Below are positions 1-6,020 of a stretch of DNA of 17,297 nt, one piece after another. The stretch covers positions 1 through 17,297 of the forward strand of contig CALDBJ010000155.1 in NCBI GenBank assembly GCA_937937835.1. Direction: 5' to 3'. The stretch is from an uncultured Collinsella sp. (GTDB lineage: Bacteria > Actinomycetota > Coriobacteriia > Coriobacteriales > Coriobacteriaceae). The position numbers were made by a program, and so were the translations under genes. Position 1 is the stretch's first letter; each line of letters starts with the position of its first letter. The notes under the pieces were generated by a model. The model was not told the DNA's origin, did no database searches, and saw nothing but the letters and a program-made list of their open reading frames with translations.

Positions 1-27
1 GAAAGCACTTAATGTGCTTTCCGTCTT
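1..27. repeat. Left copy of 27-bp terminal direct repeat with internal palindrome
   Basis: The first 27 bases are identical to the last 27 (17271-17297). Inside is an inverted repeat: GAAAGCAC (1-8), loop TTAAT (9-13), GTGCTTTC (14-21), then CGTCTT. The hairpin resembles an intrinsic terminator with a poor T tract. Here it would lie downstream of a gene outside the window and ahead of the rpsL promoter. The identity is seen directly; the terminator role is inferred. Confidence 0.85.
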
Positions 28-166
28 GCGCAGGACTGTAGAGCAGCAAACTTAAACAGCGGGCCGCCCGGACCGGGGATCCGCCCATGCGCGCAGAAGG
101 GGATTCCTTTTGTGTAGGGTTTGCGGAAATATGCCAATTTTGGGATACGCCCGGCGGCGTGGTCTG

Positions 167-195
167 TTGACGGCACAGCTAACGCCACGTATCCT
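167..195 (+). promoter_or_regulatory. Promoter of the rpsL-rpsG-fusA-rpsJ operon
   Basis: A sigma-70-type promoter is visible: -35 TTGACG (167-172), a 17-bp spacer, and -10 TATCCT (190-195). Transcription should start near 202, giving a leader of about 87 nt before rpsL. The leader contains a small hairpin, AGGGG (215-219) with CCCCT (228-232). The match to consensus and the exact 17-bp spacing make this the best promoter in the window. I recognise nothing in bases 28-160. Confidence 0.75.
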
Positions 196-276
196 ATCGA
201 ACTGCGTGTTTCGTAGGGGGATGCTGACCCCTCGATTCAAGCCGTTGCACTTTACAGAAAGCTGGAATCATTCGAG

Positions 277-282
277 AAGGAG
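277..282 (+). promoter_or_regulatory. Ribosome binding site fixing a TTG start for rpsL
   Basis: AAGGAG sits 6 nt before the TTG at 289. No in-frame ATG or GTG lies between this site and the conserved S12 N-terminus (PTINQLVRQG), so TTG is the only sensible start. Confidence 0.8.
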
Positions 283-288
283 TACGCT

Positions 289-666
289 TTGCCTACTATT
301 AACCAGCTGGTTCGCCAGGGCCGTCGTTCCGTGCCCAAGAAGTCCAAGAACGCTGCTCTGCAGCACAACTCCCAGAAGCGCGGCGTGTGCACCCGCGTCT
401 TCACCACGAGCCCCAAGAAGCCGAACTCGGCTCTTCGTAAGGTTGCCCGTGTTCGCCTTGTCAACGGCATCGAAGTTACTGCTTACATCCCGGGTGAGGG
501 CCACAACCTGCAGGAGCACTCCATCGTGCTCGTCCGCGGCGGTCGTGTCCGTGACCTCCCTGGTGTCCGTTATCACGTCATCCGTGGCGCCTACGACGCT
601 GCTCCGGTCCAGAACCGTATGCAGGCCCGTTCCAAGTACGGTGCTAAGCGCCCCAAGGCTAAATAA
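289..666 (+). CDS. rpsL: 30S ribosomal protein S12
   Basis: This is small-subunit protein S12, which lines the decoding centre and takes part in tRNA selection. The 125-residue product aligns without gaps to the E. coli protein over most of its length. It shows the PTINQLVRQ start, the CTRVFTTSPKKPNSALRK loop (33-51, with K43) and GEGHNLQEHS (69-78). The loop that reads GGRVKDLPGVRYH in most bacteria reads GGRVRDLPGVRYH here, so residue 88 is Arg; Asp89, the RimO methylthiolation site, is kept. K88R is a known streptomycin-resistance substitution in other species. The codon is CGT, three changes away from AAG, so it looks fixed in the lineage rather than recently selected. Translation starts at TTG behind AAGGAG. 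It is the first gene of the str operon, 73 nt before rpsG. Confidence 0.98.
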   Translation: MPTINQLVRQGRRSVPKKSKNAALQHNSQKRGVCTRVFTTSPKKPNSALRKVARVRLVNGIEVTAYIPGEGHNLQEHSIVLVRGGRVRDLPGVRYHVIRGAYDAAPVQNRMQARSKYGAKRPKAK

Positions 667-691
667 GCCAGATAACGTTTTGATACTTTCG

Positions 692-717
692 CCGTGTGCC
701 GCCTAAGCGCCGCACGG
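692..717 (+). promoter_or_regulatory. Hairpin between rpsL and rpsG
   Basis: CCGTGTG (692-698) can pair with CGCACGG (711-717) with one wobble, leaving a 12-nt loop. It sits in the 73-nt rpsL-rpsG gap and has no T tract. In E. coli the corresponding gap is where free S7 binds to repress its own translation. A similar role here is only an inference from position. Confidence 0.4.
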
Positions 718-739
718 TAGACACTTAAGGAGATTTCAC

Positions 740-1213
740 ATGCCGCGTCGTGCAGCAGCTAATCGTCGTGAGGTTCAGCCTGACGCCGTTTACAACAACC
801 GCCTGGTGACTCAGCTCATCAACAAGGTCCTTCTTGACGGCAAGAAGGCCACCGCTGAGCGCATCGTTTACACCGCTTTCGAGATCGTTGCCGAGAAGTC
901 CGAGGGTGGCGACGCTCTCGCTACCTTCAAGAAGGCTATGGACAACGTCAAGCCCACGCTCGAGGTTAAGCCCAAGCGTGTCGGTGGCGCTACCTATCAG
1001 GTCCCGATGGAGGTCAACTCCCGTCGTTCCACCGCTCTGGGTATCCGCTGGATCGTCAACTTCTCCCGCGCTCGCAAGGAGAAGACCATGGCCGAGCGTC
1101 TCGCCAACGAGATTCTCGACGCTTCCAACGGCCTGGGCGCTTCCGTCAAGAAGCGTGAGGACGTCTTCAAGATGGCCGAGGCCAACCGCGCGTTCTCTCA
1201 CTATCGTTGGTAA
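740..1213 (+). CDS. rpsG: 30S ribosomal protein S7
   Basis: This is primary 16S rRNA-binding protein S7, which organises the head of the 30S subunit near the E site. The 157-residue length is standard (156 is usual). Recognisable segments are MPRRAAANRREVQPD at the N-terminus, the LINKVLLDGKKATAERIVY helix, VKPKRVGGATYQVPMEV and the C-terminal ANRAFSHYRW. The ATG follows TAAGGAGA with good spacing. fusA starts 19 nt downstream, so the two are almost certainly co-transcribed. In E. coli S7 is the autoregulator of the str operon. Codon use is strongly biased to a few C- or T-ending codons, as expected for a highly expressed gene. Confidence 0.98.
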   Translation: MPRRAAANRREVQPDAVYNNRLVTQLINKVLLDGKKATAERIVYTAFEIVAEKSEGGDALATFKKAMDNVKPTLEVKPKRVGGATYQVPMEVNSRRSTALGIRWIVNFSRARKEKTMAERLANEILDASNGLGASVKKREDVFKMAEANRAFSHYRW

Positions 1214-1232
1214 GTTAAGGTAAGGAACTAAC

Positions 1233-3332
1233 ATGGCTAAGCCTAAGTACAAGCTTTCCGATACCCGTAACATCGGCATCATGGCCCACATCGATGCCGG
1301 TAAGACCACCACGACCGAGCGTATTCTTTACTACACCGGTAAGACCCACAAGATCGGTGAGGTCCATGAGGGCGCTGCCACCATGGACTGGATGGTTCAG
1401 GAGCAGGAGCGCGGCGTAACCATTACCTCCGCTGCTACCACGTGCTTCTGGAACAAGGACGGTAAGGACTACCGCATCCAGATCATCGACACCCCGGGCC
1501 ACGTTGACTTCACCGCCGAGGTCGAGCGCTGCCTGCGCGTCCTCGATGGCGCTGTCGCCGTCTTCGACGCCGTTGCCGGCGTTCAGCCCCAGTCTGAGAC
1601 CGTTTGGCGTCAGGCTTCTACCTTCAACGTCCCCCGCATCGCCTTCATCAATAAGTATGACCGCGTGGGCGCTGACTTCTTCAACGCTATCGAGACCATG
1701 AAGGATCGTCTCGACGCTAACGCCGTGGCCGCTCAGGTCCCGATGGGCGCCGAGGACAACTTCTGGGGCGTCATCGACCTGGTCACCATGACTGCATGGG
1801 ACTTCAAGGCCGACGAGAAGGGTATGACCTACCCCGAGCCGATGGACGAGATCCCGGCTGAGTTCGCCGACATCGCTGCCACCAAGCGCGAGGAGCTCCT
1901 TGACGCTGCTGCCAGCTTTGACGACGGGCTCATGGAGAAGATCCTCATGGAGGAGGACTTCACCGTCGAGGAGCTTAAGGCCGCTCTGCGCAAGGGCGTT
2001 CTGGCCAACGAGCTCAACCTCGTCTTCGTGGGCTCCGCCTACAAGAACAAGGGCGTTCAGGAGCTGCTCGACGCTGTCGTCGACTACCTGCCCAGCCCGC
2101 TCGACGTTGAGGCCGTCACCGGTACCGATCCGGACACCGGCGAGGAGATCCAGCGTCATCCTTCCTTCGACGAGCCCTTCTCCGGCCTGGTCTTCAAGAT
2201 CATGACCGACCCGTTCGTCGGTAAGCTCACCTACGTCCGCGTTTACTCCGGCCGCGCCGAGTCCGGCTCCTACGTTGTCAACGCTTCCAACGGTCAGCGC
2301 GAGCGCCTCGGCCGCATCCTCGAGATGAACGCCGCCGAGCGTATCGACCGTGACGACGCTGCCGCCGGCGACATCGTCGCTTGCGTCGGCTTCAAGAACT
2401 CCACCACCGGCGACACCCTGTGCGCCGAGGGCAAGGAGATCGTCCTCGAGAAGATCGAGTTCGCTAAGCCCGTTATCGACGTTGCCATCGAGCCCAAGAC
2501 CAAGGCCGAGCAGGACAAGATGTCCCTGGCTCTGACCAAGCTCGCCGAGGAGGACCCGACCTTCCAGGTGTCCACCAACCACGAGACCGGCCAGACCATC
2601 ATCGCCGGCATGGGCGAGCTGCACCTCGAGATCATCGTCGACCGTCTGCTCCGCGAGTTCAAGGTTGACGCTAACGTTGGTAAGCCCCAGGTTGCCTACC
2701 GCGAGACCGCTGGTCACGACGTCGAGAAGGCTGAGGGCAAGTTCGTCCGTCAGTCCGGCGGTCGCGGTCAGTACGGCCACGCCGTCATCAAGCTCGAGAA
2801 GATGGAGGAGGGCTTCGGCTACGAGTTCGTCAACGCTATCGTCGGCGGCGTCGTGCCCAAGGAGTACATCCCGTCCATCGACAAGGGCATCCAGGAGGCC
2901 CTGAACACCGGTGTTATCGCCGGCTTCCCGGTCCTCGACGTCAAGGTCACCCTGTTCGACGGTTCTTACCACGAGGTCGACTCCTCCGAGGCCGCCTTCA
3001 AGATCGCCGGTTCCATGGCTATCAAGGACGCCCTCAAGAAGTCCGATCCGCAGCTGCTCGAGCCGATCATGGCTGTCGAGGTCGAGACCCCCGAGCAGTA
3101 CATGGGCGACGTTATGGGCAACCTCTCCGGTCGCCGCGGCAAGATCGAGGGCATGGAGGATCGCAAGAACAGCAAGCTCATCCGTGCCAAGGTGCCGCTG
3201 GGCGAGATGTTCGGTTACGCTACCGACCTTCGCTCCCAGACCCAGGGCCGTGCATCCTACACGATGCAGTTCGACTCTTATGAGCCCGCGCCCAAGTCCA
3301 TCGTGGACGAGGTCATGAGCAAGAACGCCTAA
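1233..3332 (+). CDS. fusA: Translation elongation factor G
   Basis: EF-G is the GTPase that drives translocation of tRNA and mRNA on the ribosome, and recycles ribosomes together with RRF. The 699-residue length is standard. GTPase motifs are visible in order: AHIDAGKTTTTERI (P loop, from about residue 18), RGVTITSAATT (switch I), DTPGHVDFT (G3) and NKYD (G4, where many EF-Gs have NKMD). Domain IV carries the GGRGQYGHAVI segment, and domain V contains EPIMAVEVETPEQYMGDVMG and the LSGRRGKIEGM stretch. The ATG lies behind AAGGTAAGGA. In the usual str operon tuf follows; here rpsJ follows after 60 nt. Codon use is very biased, matching high expression. A long open frame on the opposite strand is a by-product of this bias. 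Confidence 0.98.
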   Translation: MAKPKYKLSDTRNIGIMAHIDAGKTTTTERILYYTGKTHKIGEVHEGAATMDWMVQEQERGVTITSAATTCFWNKDGKDYRIQIIDTPGHVDFTAEVERCLRVLDGAVAVFDAVAGVQPQSETVWRQASTFNVPRIAFINKYDRVGADFFNAIETMKDRLDANAVAAQVPMGAEDNFWGVIDLVTMTAWDFKADEKGMTYPEPMDEIPAEFADIAATKREELLDAAASFDDGLMEKILMEEDFTVEELKAALRKGVLANELNLVFVGSAYKNKGVQELLDAVVDYLPSPLDVEAVTGTDPDTGEEIQRHPSFDEPFSGLVFKIMTDPFVGKLTYVRVYSGRAESGSYVVNASNGQRERLGRILEMNAAERIDRDDAAAGDIVACVGFKNSTTGDTLCAEGKEIVLEKIEFAKPVIDVAIEPKTKAEQDKMSLALTKLAEEDPTFQVSTNHETGQTIIAGMGELHLEIIVDRLLREFKVDANVGKPQVAYRETAGHDVEKAEGKFVRQSGGRGQYGHAVIKLEKMEEGFGYEFVNAIVGGVVPKEYIPSIDKGIQEALNTGVIAGFPVLDVKVTLFDGSYHEVDSSEAAFKIAGSMAIKDALKKSDPQLLEPIMAVEVETPEQYMGDVMGNLSGRRGKIEGMEDRKNSKLIRAKVPLGEMFGYATDLRSQTQGRASYTMQFDSYEPAPKSIVDEVMSKNA

Positions 3333-3357
3333 GTTCGAGCTCCCTGTTACGTAATCC

Positions 3358-3374
3358 GCGAGAACATCTCTCGC
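3358..3374 (+). other. Small hairpin in the fusA-rpsJ gap
   Basis: GCGAGA (3358-3363) and TCTCGC (3369-3374) form a perfect 6-bp stem with a 5-nt loop in the 60-nt gap before rpsJ. There is no T tract, so it is not a convincing terminator. It may be an mRNA stability or processing element; its function is unknown. Confidence 0.35.
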
Positions 3375-3381
3375 ACTCTTT

Positions 3382-3387
3382 GGAGGT
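3382..3387 (+). promoter_or_regulatory. Ribosome binding site fixing a TTG start for rpsJ
   Basis: GGAGGT is 5 nt before the TTG at 3393. The conserved S10 N-terminus (ATQKIRIRLKGYDH) follows at once and no ATG or GTG alternative is present, so the start is TTG. Confidence 0.8.
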
Positions 3388-3392
3388 TTAAG

Positions 3393-3701
3393 TTGGCTAC
3401 CCAGAAGATCCGCATTCGCCTCAAGGGCTATGATCACGAGGTCGTCGATCAGTCCGCGAAGCTCATCGTCGAGACCGCTCAGAAGACCGGTGCTCGCGTT
3501 TCCGGTCCTGTCCCCCTGCCCACCGAGCGTAACCTGTACACGGTTATCCGCTCGCCGCACGTGAACAAGGACTCCCGTGAGCAGTTCGAGATGCGCACCC
3601 ACAAGCGCCTCATCGACATCCTCGACCCCACCTCGGGCACCGTTGATTCGCTCATGCGTCTCGACCTTCCCGCTGGCGTCGACATCGACATCAAGCTCTA
3701 A
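3393..3701 (+). CDS. rpsJ: 30S ribosomal protein S10 (NusE)
   Basis: S10 is a 30S head protein that also acts as transcription antitermination factor NusE, partner of NusB and NusG. At 102 residues the length is exact for the family. Conserved segments are KIRIRLKGYDHEVVDQSA, GARVSGPVPLPTE, YTVIRSPHVNKDSREQFEMRTHKRLIDI and the terminal LPAGVDIDIKL. It uses TTG behind GGAGGT. In most bacteria rpsJ heads the S10 operon (rplC, rplD, rplW and so on). Here it is the last gene of the str operon and is followed within 20 nt by a strong terminator and then by birA on the other strand, so it is separated from its usual partners. Confidence 0.98.
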   Translation: MATQKIRIRLKGYDHEVVDQSAKLIVETAQKTGARVSGPVPLPTERNLYTVIRSPHVNKDSREQFEMRTHKRLIDILDPTSGTVDSLMRLDLPAGVDIDIKL

Positions 3702-3720
3702 GCGATATCGCTCTTAGCTT

Positions 3721-3763
3721 AAAGAGCCCCGCTGCCATTACGGTAGCGGGGCTCTTTTGTTTT
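3721..3763 (+). terminator. Intrinsic terminator of the str operon
   Basis: A 16-bp stem with a single G-T wobble is formed by 3721-3736 and 3742-3757 around loop ATTAC. It runs into TTTTGTTTTG. Because of its symmetry it could also stop birA transcripts coming from the opposite strand, although the T tract on that side is short. Confidence 0.95.
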
Positions 3764-3817
3764 GAATGGTGACCTTGGGGGTCCGGATAATGCGGCCGAA
3801 TGGGTGGCTATGGCGTC

Positions 3818-4594
3818 TTATTTACCCATGGGGCGCAGCGATGCCTCCTCAAAATGGAAGGATCGCAAGTCGTCTTCTGTCTCGATGCACGCGCGACCAA
3901 AGTCATCGACCGTTTGAAAGATGCCACGCGCCAGCTCGTCCCCAGCGGGGGAACGGGCGAAAACGTGATCCCCAATCCAATTGAGATGACCGATATATTC
4001 GCCGTGGACGGGCGCGAGCGGTCCGGCGTCTTCTTCCATGGCGTTGAGACGCTCTGCCCATGTGTCTACAGCGTTCACAACCGCGTGATAGACCTCCTTG
4101 AGTAGCACATCGATGGCGGGAACATTCTCGTTGAGGTCCGAGAGACCGATTGCCGGCAGGCCGCCATCGGGAACCTCCGAAGGCACATAGTTCACATTGA
4201 CGCCAATGCCGCAGACGGCGAAAGGTTTGCCTTCGTTATCGCGTGCGGCCTCGACCAGAATGCCGCCGAGCTTGCGTCCTCGCGCGACGAGGTCGTTGGG
4301 CCATTTGAGGCCAATCTCGTTAGCAAGACCTTGCGCCTCGAGCGCCTTGAGCACCGCTAGGCCGCTGACGGCGGCAAGACCAGAGTACTTTGCAGGATTA
4401 ACGCATGGACGCAGGACAATCGAAAGCAATAAGTTGCCGGCGGTTGAATCCCACTTGTGGCCGCGCCGGCCGCGTCCTGCTGTCTGAGCCCGGGCGGCAA
4501 GTCCTGTGCCGTGCGGCGCTCCTTGTTTTCCTGCTTCGAGCAGGTCATCGTTGGTCGATCCGGTTACGTCGACTATCGTTAATTGGGCATCCAT
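3818..4594 (-). CDS. birA: Biotin--[acetyl-CoA-carboxylase] ligase, stand-alone (no DNA-binding domain)
   Basis: This enzyme activates biotin with ATP and attaches it to the acceptor lysine of biotin carboxyl carrier proteins; the obvious target is AccB encoded nearby. From the chosen start the product has 258 residues. It shows STNDDLLE near the N-terminus, the biotinyl-AMP loop GRGRRGHKW (40-48), KWPNDLV (97-103) and RKLGGILVE (107-115). A C-terminal SH3-like cap region follows (SPAGDELARGIFQTVDDFG). There is no N-terminal winged helix as in the E. coli BirA repressor, so it is a class I ligase that should not bind DNA. The start is ATG at 4594, with AAGGAGG upstream at a slightly long spacing of about 11 nt. 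The frame is open back to 4675, but that extension is unlike the family. It is divergent from fabH. Confidence 0.93.
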   Translation of the reverse strand: MDAQLTIVDVTGSTNDDLLEAGKQGAPHGTGLAARAQTAGRGRRGHKWDSTAGNLLLSIVLRPCVNPAKYSGLAAVSGLAVLKALEAQGLANEIGLKWPNDLVARGRKLGGILVEAARDNEGKPFAVCGIGVNVNYVPSEVPDGGLPAIGLSDLNENVPAIDVLLKEVYHAVVNAVDTWAERLNAMEEDAGPLAPVHGEYIGHLNWIGDHVFARSPAGDELARGIFQTVDDFGRACIETEDDLRSFHFEEASLRPMGK

Positions 4595-4687
4595 AGCGGC
4601 TGCTACCTCCTTAATGAATAAGTGAATAACGCAATGGTGTCGAGAGACAGACACAATGTGAAGCCTTTGTCGCATTTGGACAATTTA

Positions 4688-4706
4688 ATGTTAACACGTC
4701 AACAAC
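4688..4706. promoter_or_regulatory. Candidate operator box 1, between birA and fabH
   Basis: The sequence ATGTTAACACGTCAACAAC recurs 48 bp downstream with one mismatch. Its core GTTAACACGTCAAC is quasi-palindromic (GTTnACnnGTnAAC). Box 1 covers the -35 region expected for the fabH -10 at 4720. It also contains TTGACG on the - strand, which could serve birA. Repeat and symmetry are seen directly; the operator role is inferred. Confidence 0.5.
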
Positions 4707-4725
4707 GACTGAAATGCGCTATCCT
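4697..4725 (+). promoter_or_regulatory. Probable fabH operon promoter with a weak -35
   Basis: TATCCT (4720-4725) is the same -10 hexamer as in the rpsL promoter. The -35 region 17 bp upstream is poor and lies inside operator box 1, and box 2 follows just after the expected start near 4732. A promoter with a weak -35 flanked by repeated boxes would fit regulated expression. Confidence 0.45.
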
Positions 4726-4735
4726 CTCTTGGTCG

Positions 4736-4754
4736 ATGTAAACACGTCAACAAC
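4736..4754. promoter_or_regulatory. Candidate operator box 2, in the fabH leader
   Basis: ATGTAAACACGTCAACAAC differs from box 1 at one position only. It lies between the presumed transcription start and the fabH ribosome binding site AAAGGAGG (4757-4764). A bound protein would therefore block initiation or early elongation. Confidence 0.5.
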
Positions 4755-4770
4755 TCAAAGGAGGTTAGTG

Positions 4771-5730
4771 ATGGGTTTCACGATTCTTGGAACAGGCTCG
4801 GCGCTTCCTGCGCGCAGCGTTTCCAATGACGAGCTGTCCGAGTTCCTCGATACCTCGGATGAGTGGATTTTTACCCGCACCGGTATCAAGAGCCGCCACG
4901 TCTGCACCACTGAGTCACTCGACGACCTTGCCGTAGCGGCGAGCGAGCGGGCGCTTCAGGTATCCGGAATCGACGCGAGACAGCTGGATCTTATCGTCTG
5001 TTCGACGACGACGGGCGATCACCTCGTTCCTGCCGAAGCGTGCGCCGTTGCTGAGCGACTAGGCGCGACGTGCCCTGCCTTCGATGTCTCGGCGGCTTGT
5101 GCCGGCTTCGTATTTGCGCTCGATGTCGCCGAGGGCTATATCGCCCGCGGTCGCGCCGAGCGCGTGCTTGTCGTTGCTGCCGAGCAGATGACGCGCGCGC
5201 TCGACTGGACCGACCGTGCCACCTGCGTGCTCTTTGGCGATGGGGCAGGCGCCGCAGTGATTGAGGCTGGGGGAGACAGTCCCCTTGCCGTTGAGCTTTC
5301 GACGGCGCCCGACGTCGAGACGTTGCGCGTTCCCGGTCTGGTCGGTACCTCGCCGTTTAAGGCTTCCGCAGATAGCGCGAGCGTGCTGTCCATGAATGGC
5401 CGCCGCGTGTTCAAGTTCGGCGTCAACGCCATCTGCGACACGGTCCATAAGCTTGCGATCGATGCGGGCATTTTGGTCGAAGACATCGATCATTTTGTAT
5501 TCCATCAGGCTAACGAACGAATCCTGAGCCAGGCGGTCAAGCGCCTGGGCGTGCCGGACGAGCGCGTGGTTCGCACGTTGCGCGAGACCGGCAACATTTC
5601 GAGCGCATGCATTCCGCTTGCCCTCGACCGGCTGGCAAACGCCGGTGCACTTCACACGGGCGACACCATCGCCTTGGTTGGATTTGGCGCCGGTCTGGAT
5701 ATAGGTGGCTATCTGCTTCGTTGGAAGTAG
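4771..5730 (+). CDS. fabH: Beta-ketoacyl-ACP synthase III
   Basis: FabH starts fatty-acid chains by condensing an acyl-CoA (usually acetyl-CoA or a branched primer) with malonyl-ACP. From ATG 4771 the product has 319 residues, typical for FabH. The catalytic triad is complete: Cys110 in DVSAACAGF, His245 in FVFHQANERI and Asn275 in ETGNISSAC. The N-terminal ILGTGSALP and DEWIFTRTGIKSRH are characteristic, as is the C-terminal GFGAGLDIGGYLLRW. AAAGGAGG (4757-4764) sits 6 nt before this ATG. An upstream in-frame ATG at 4714 would precede the -10 element and is rejected. It is the first gene of the fatty-acid operon. Primer preference cannot be read from the sequence. Confidence 0.96.
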   Translation: MGFTILGTGSALPARSVSNDELSEFLDTSDEWIFTRTGIKSRHVCTTESLDDLAVAASERALQVSGIDARQLDLIVCSTTTGDHLVPAEACAVAERLGATCPAFDVSAACAGFVFALDVAEGYIARGRAERVLVVAAEQMTRALDWTDRATCVLFGDGAGAAVIEAGGDSPLAVELSTAPDVETLRVPGLVGTSPFKASADSASVLSMNGRRVFKFGVNAICDTVHKLAIDAGILVEDIDHFVFHQANERILSQAVKRLGVPDERVVRTLRETGNISSACIPLALDRLANAGALHTGDTIALVGFGAGLDIGGYLLRWK

Positions 5731-5781
5731 TCGCACATAGGAAATAAAAACGCCCTAGGGCACAACCAAAGGAGAACTACC

Positions 5782-6018
5782 ATGGCAGATCAGAAGACCT
5801 TCGAGCGCGTTTGCGACGTTATCCGCGAGACCGCCGGTCTTGACGATGTCGAGATGAAGCCCGAGTCCACGCTCGAGGAGATTGGTCTCGACAGCCTGGG
5901 CACCGTCGAGATCCTCGTTGCCGTCGAGGACGAGTTTGGCATCCAGCTCGATACCGAGGAGAACCCCAAGACGGTCGGCGAGTTCGCCGATACGGTCGAG
6001 GCGGCATTGGAGAAGTAG
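5782..6018 (+). CDS. acpP: Acyl carrier protein
   Basis: This small acidic protein carries growing acyl chains on a 4'-phosphopantetheine arm. The 78-residue length is standard. The arm attaches to Ser38 in EEIGLDSLGTVEI; the usual family motif is close to GADSLDTVE. The strong AAAGGAG site lies 7 nt before the ATG. The 51-nt gap after fabH holds an A-rich stretch and the 10-bp palindrome GCCCTAGGGC (5752-5761). A weak promoter-like pair (TTGGAA at 5721-5726, TAAAAA at 5745-5750) overlaps the fabH end and might add extra acpP transcript, since ACP is needed in excess. fabK starts 2 nt after the stop codon. Confidence 0.97.
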   Translation: MADQKTFERVCDVIRETAGLDDVEMKPESTLEEIGLDSLGTVEILVAVEDEFGIQLDTEENPKTVGEFADTVEAALEK

Positions 6019-6020
6019 AG

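Noticed and set aside
61..120. Possible terminator in the G+C-rich stretch before the rpsL promoter, ending in CCTTTTGTG
   Set aside because: I could not fold a stem of more than a few pairs directly before the T run.
110..706. Open frame overlapping rpsL on the same strand, 198 codons
   Set aside because: It spans the promoter, leader and rpsL in another frame. Its Ser/Arg/Thr-rich product is a frame shadow of S12.
1215..3602. A 795-codon open frame on the - strand opposite fusA
   Set aside because: It mirrors fusA. The biased codons of fusA rarely produce stops in this antisense frame, and the product is a low-complexity Leu/Val/Asp/Gly-rich chain with no domain.
4595..4675. N-terminal extension of BirA from ATG 4675
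   Set aside because: The extra 27 residues do not resemble a winged helix or any BirA start, and AAGGAGG lies inside this stretch just before ATG 4594.
4714..4770. Upstream ATG giving FabH 19 extra residues
   Set aside because: It precedes the presumed -10 element and overlaps operator box 2. The good ribosome site AAAGGAGG and the FabH N-terminus both point to 4771.
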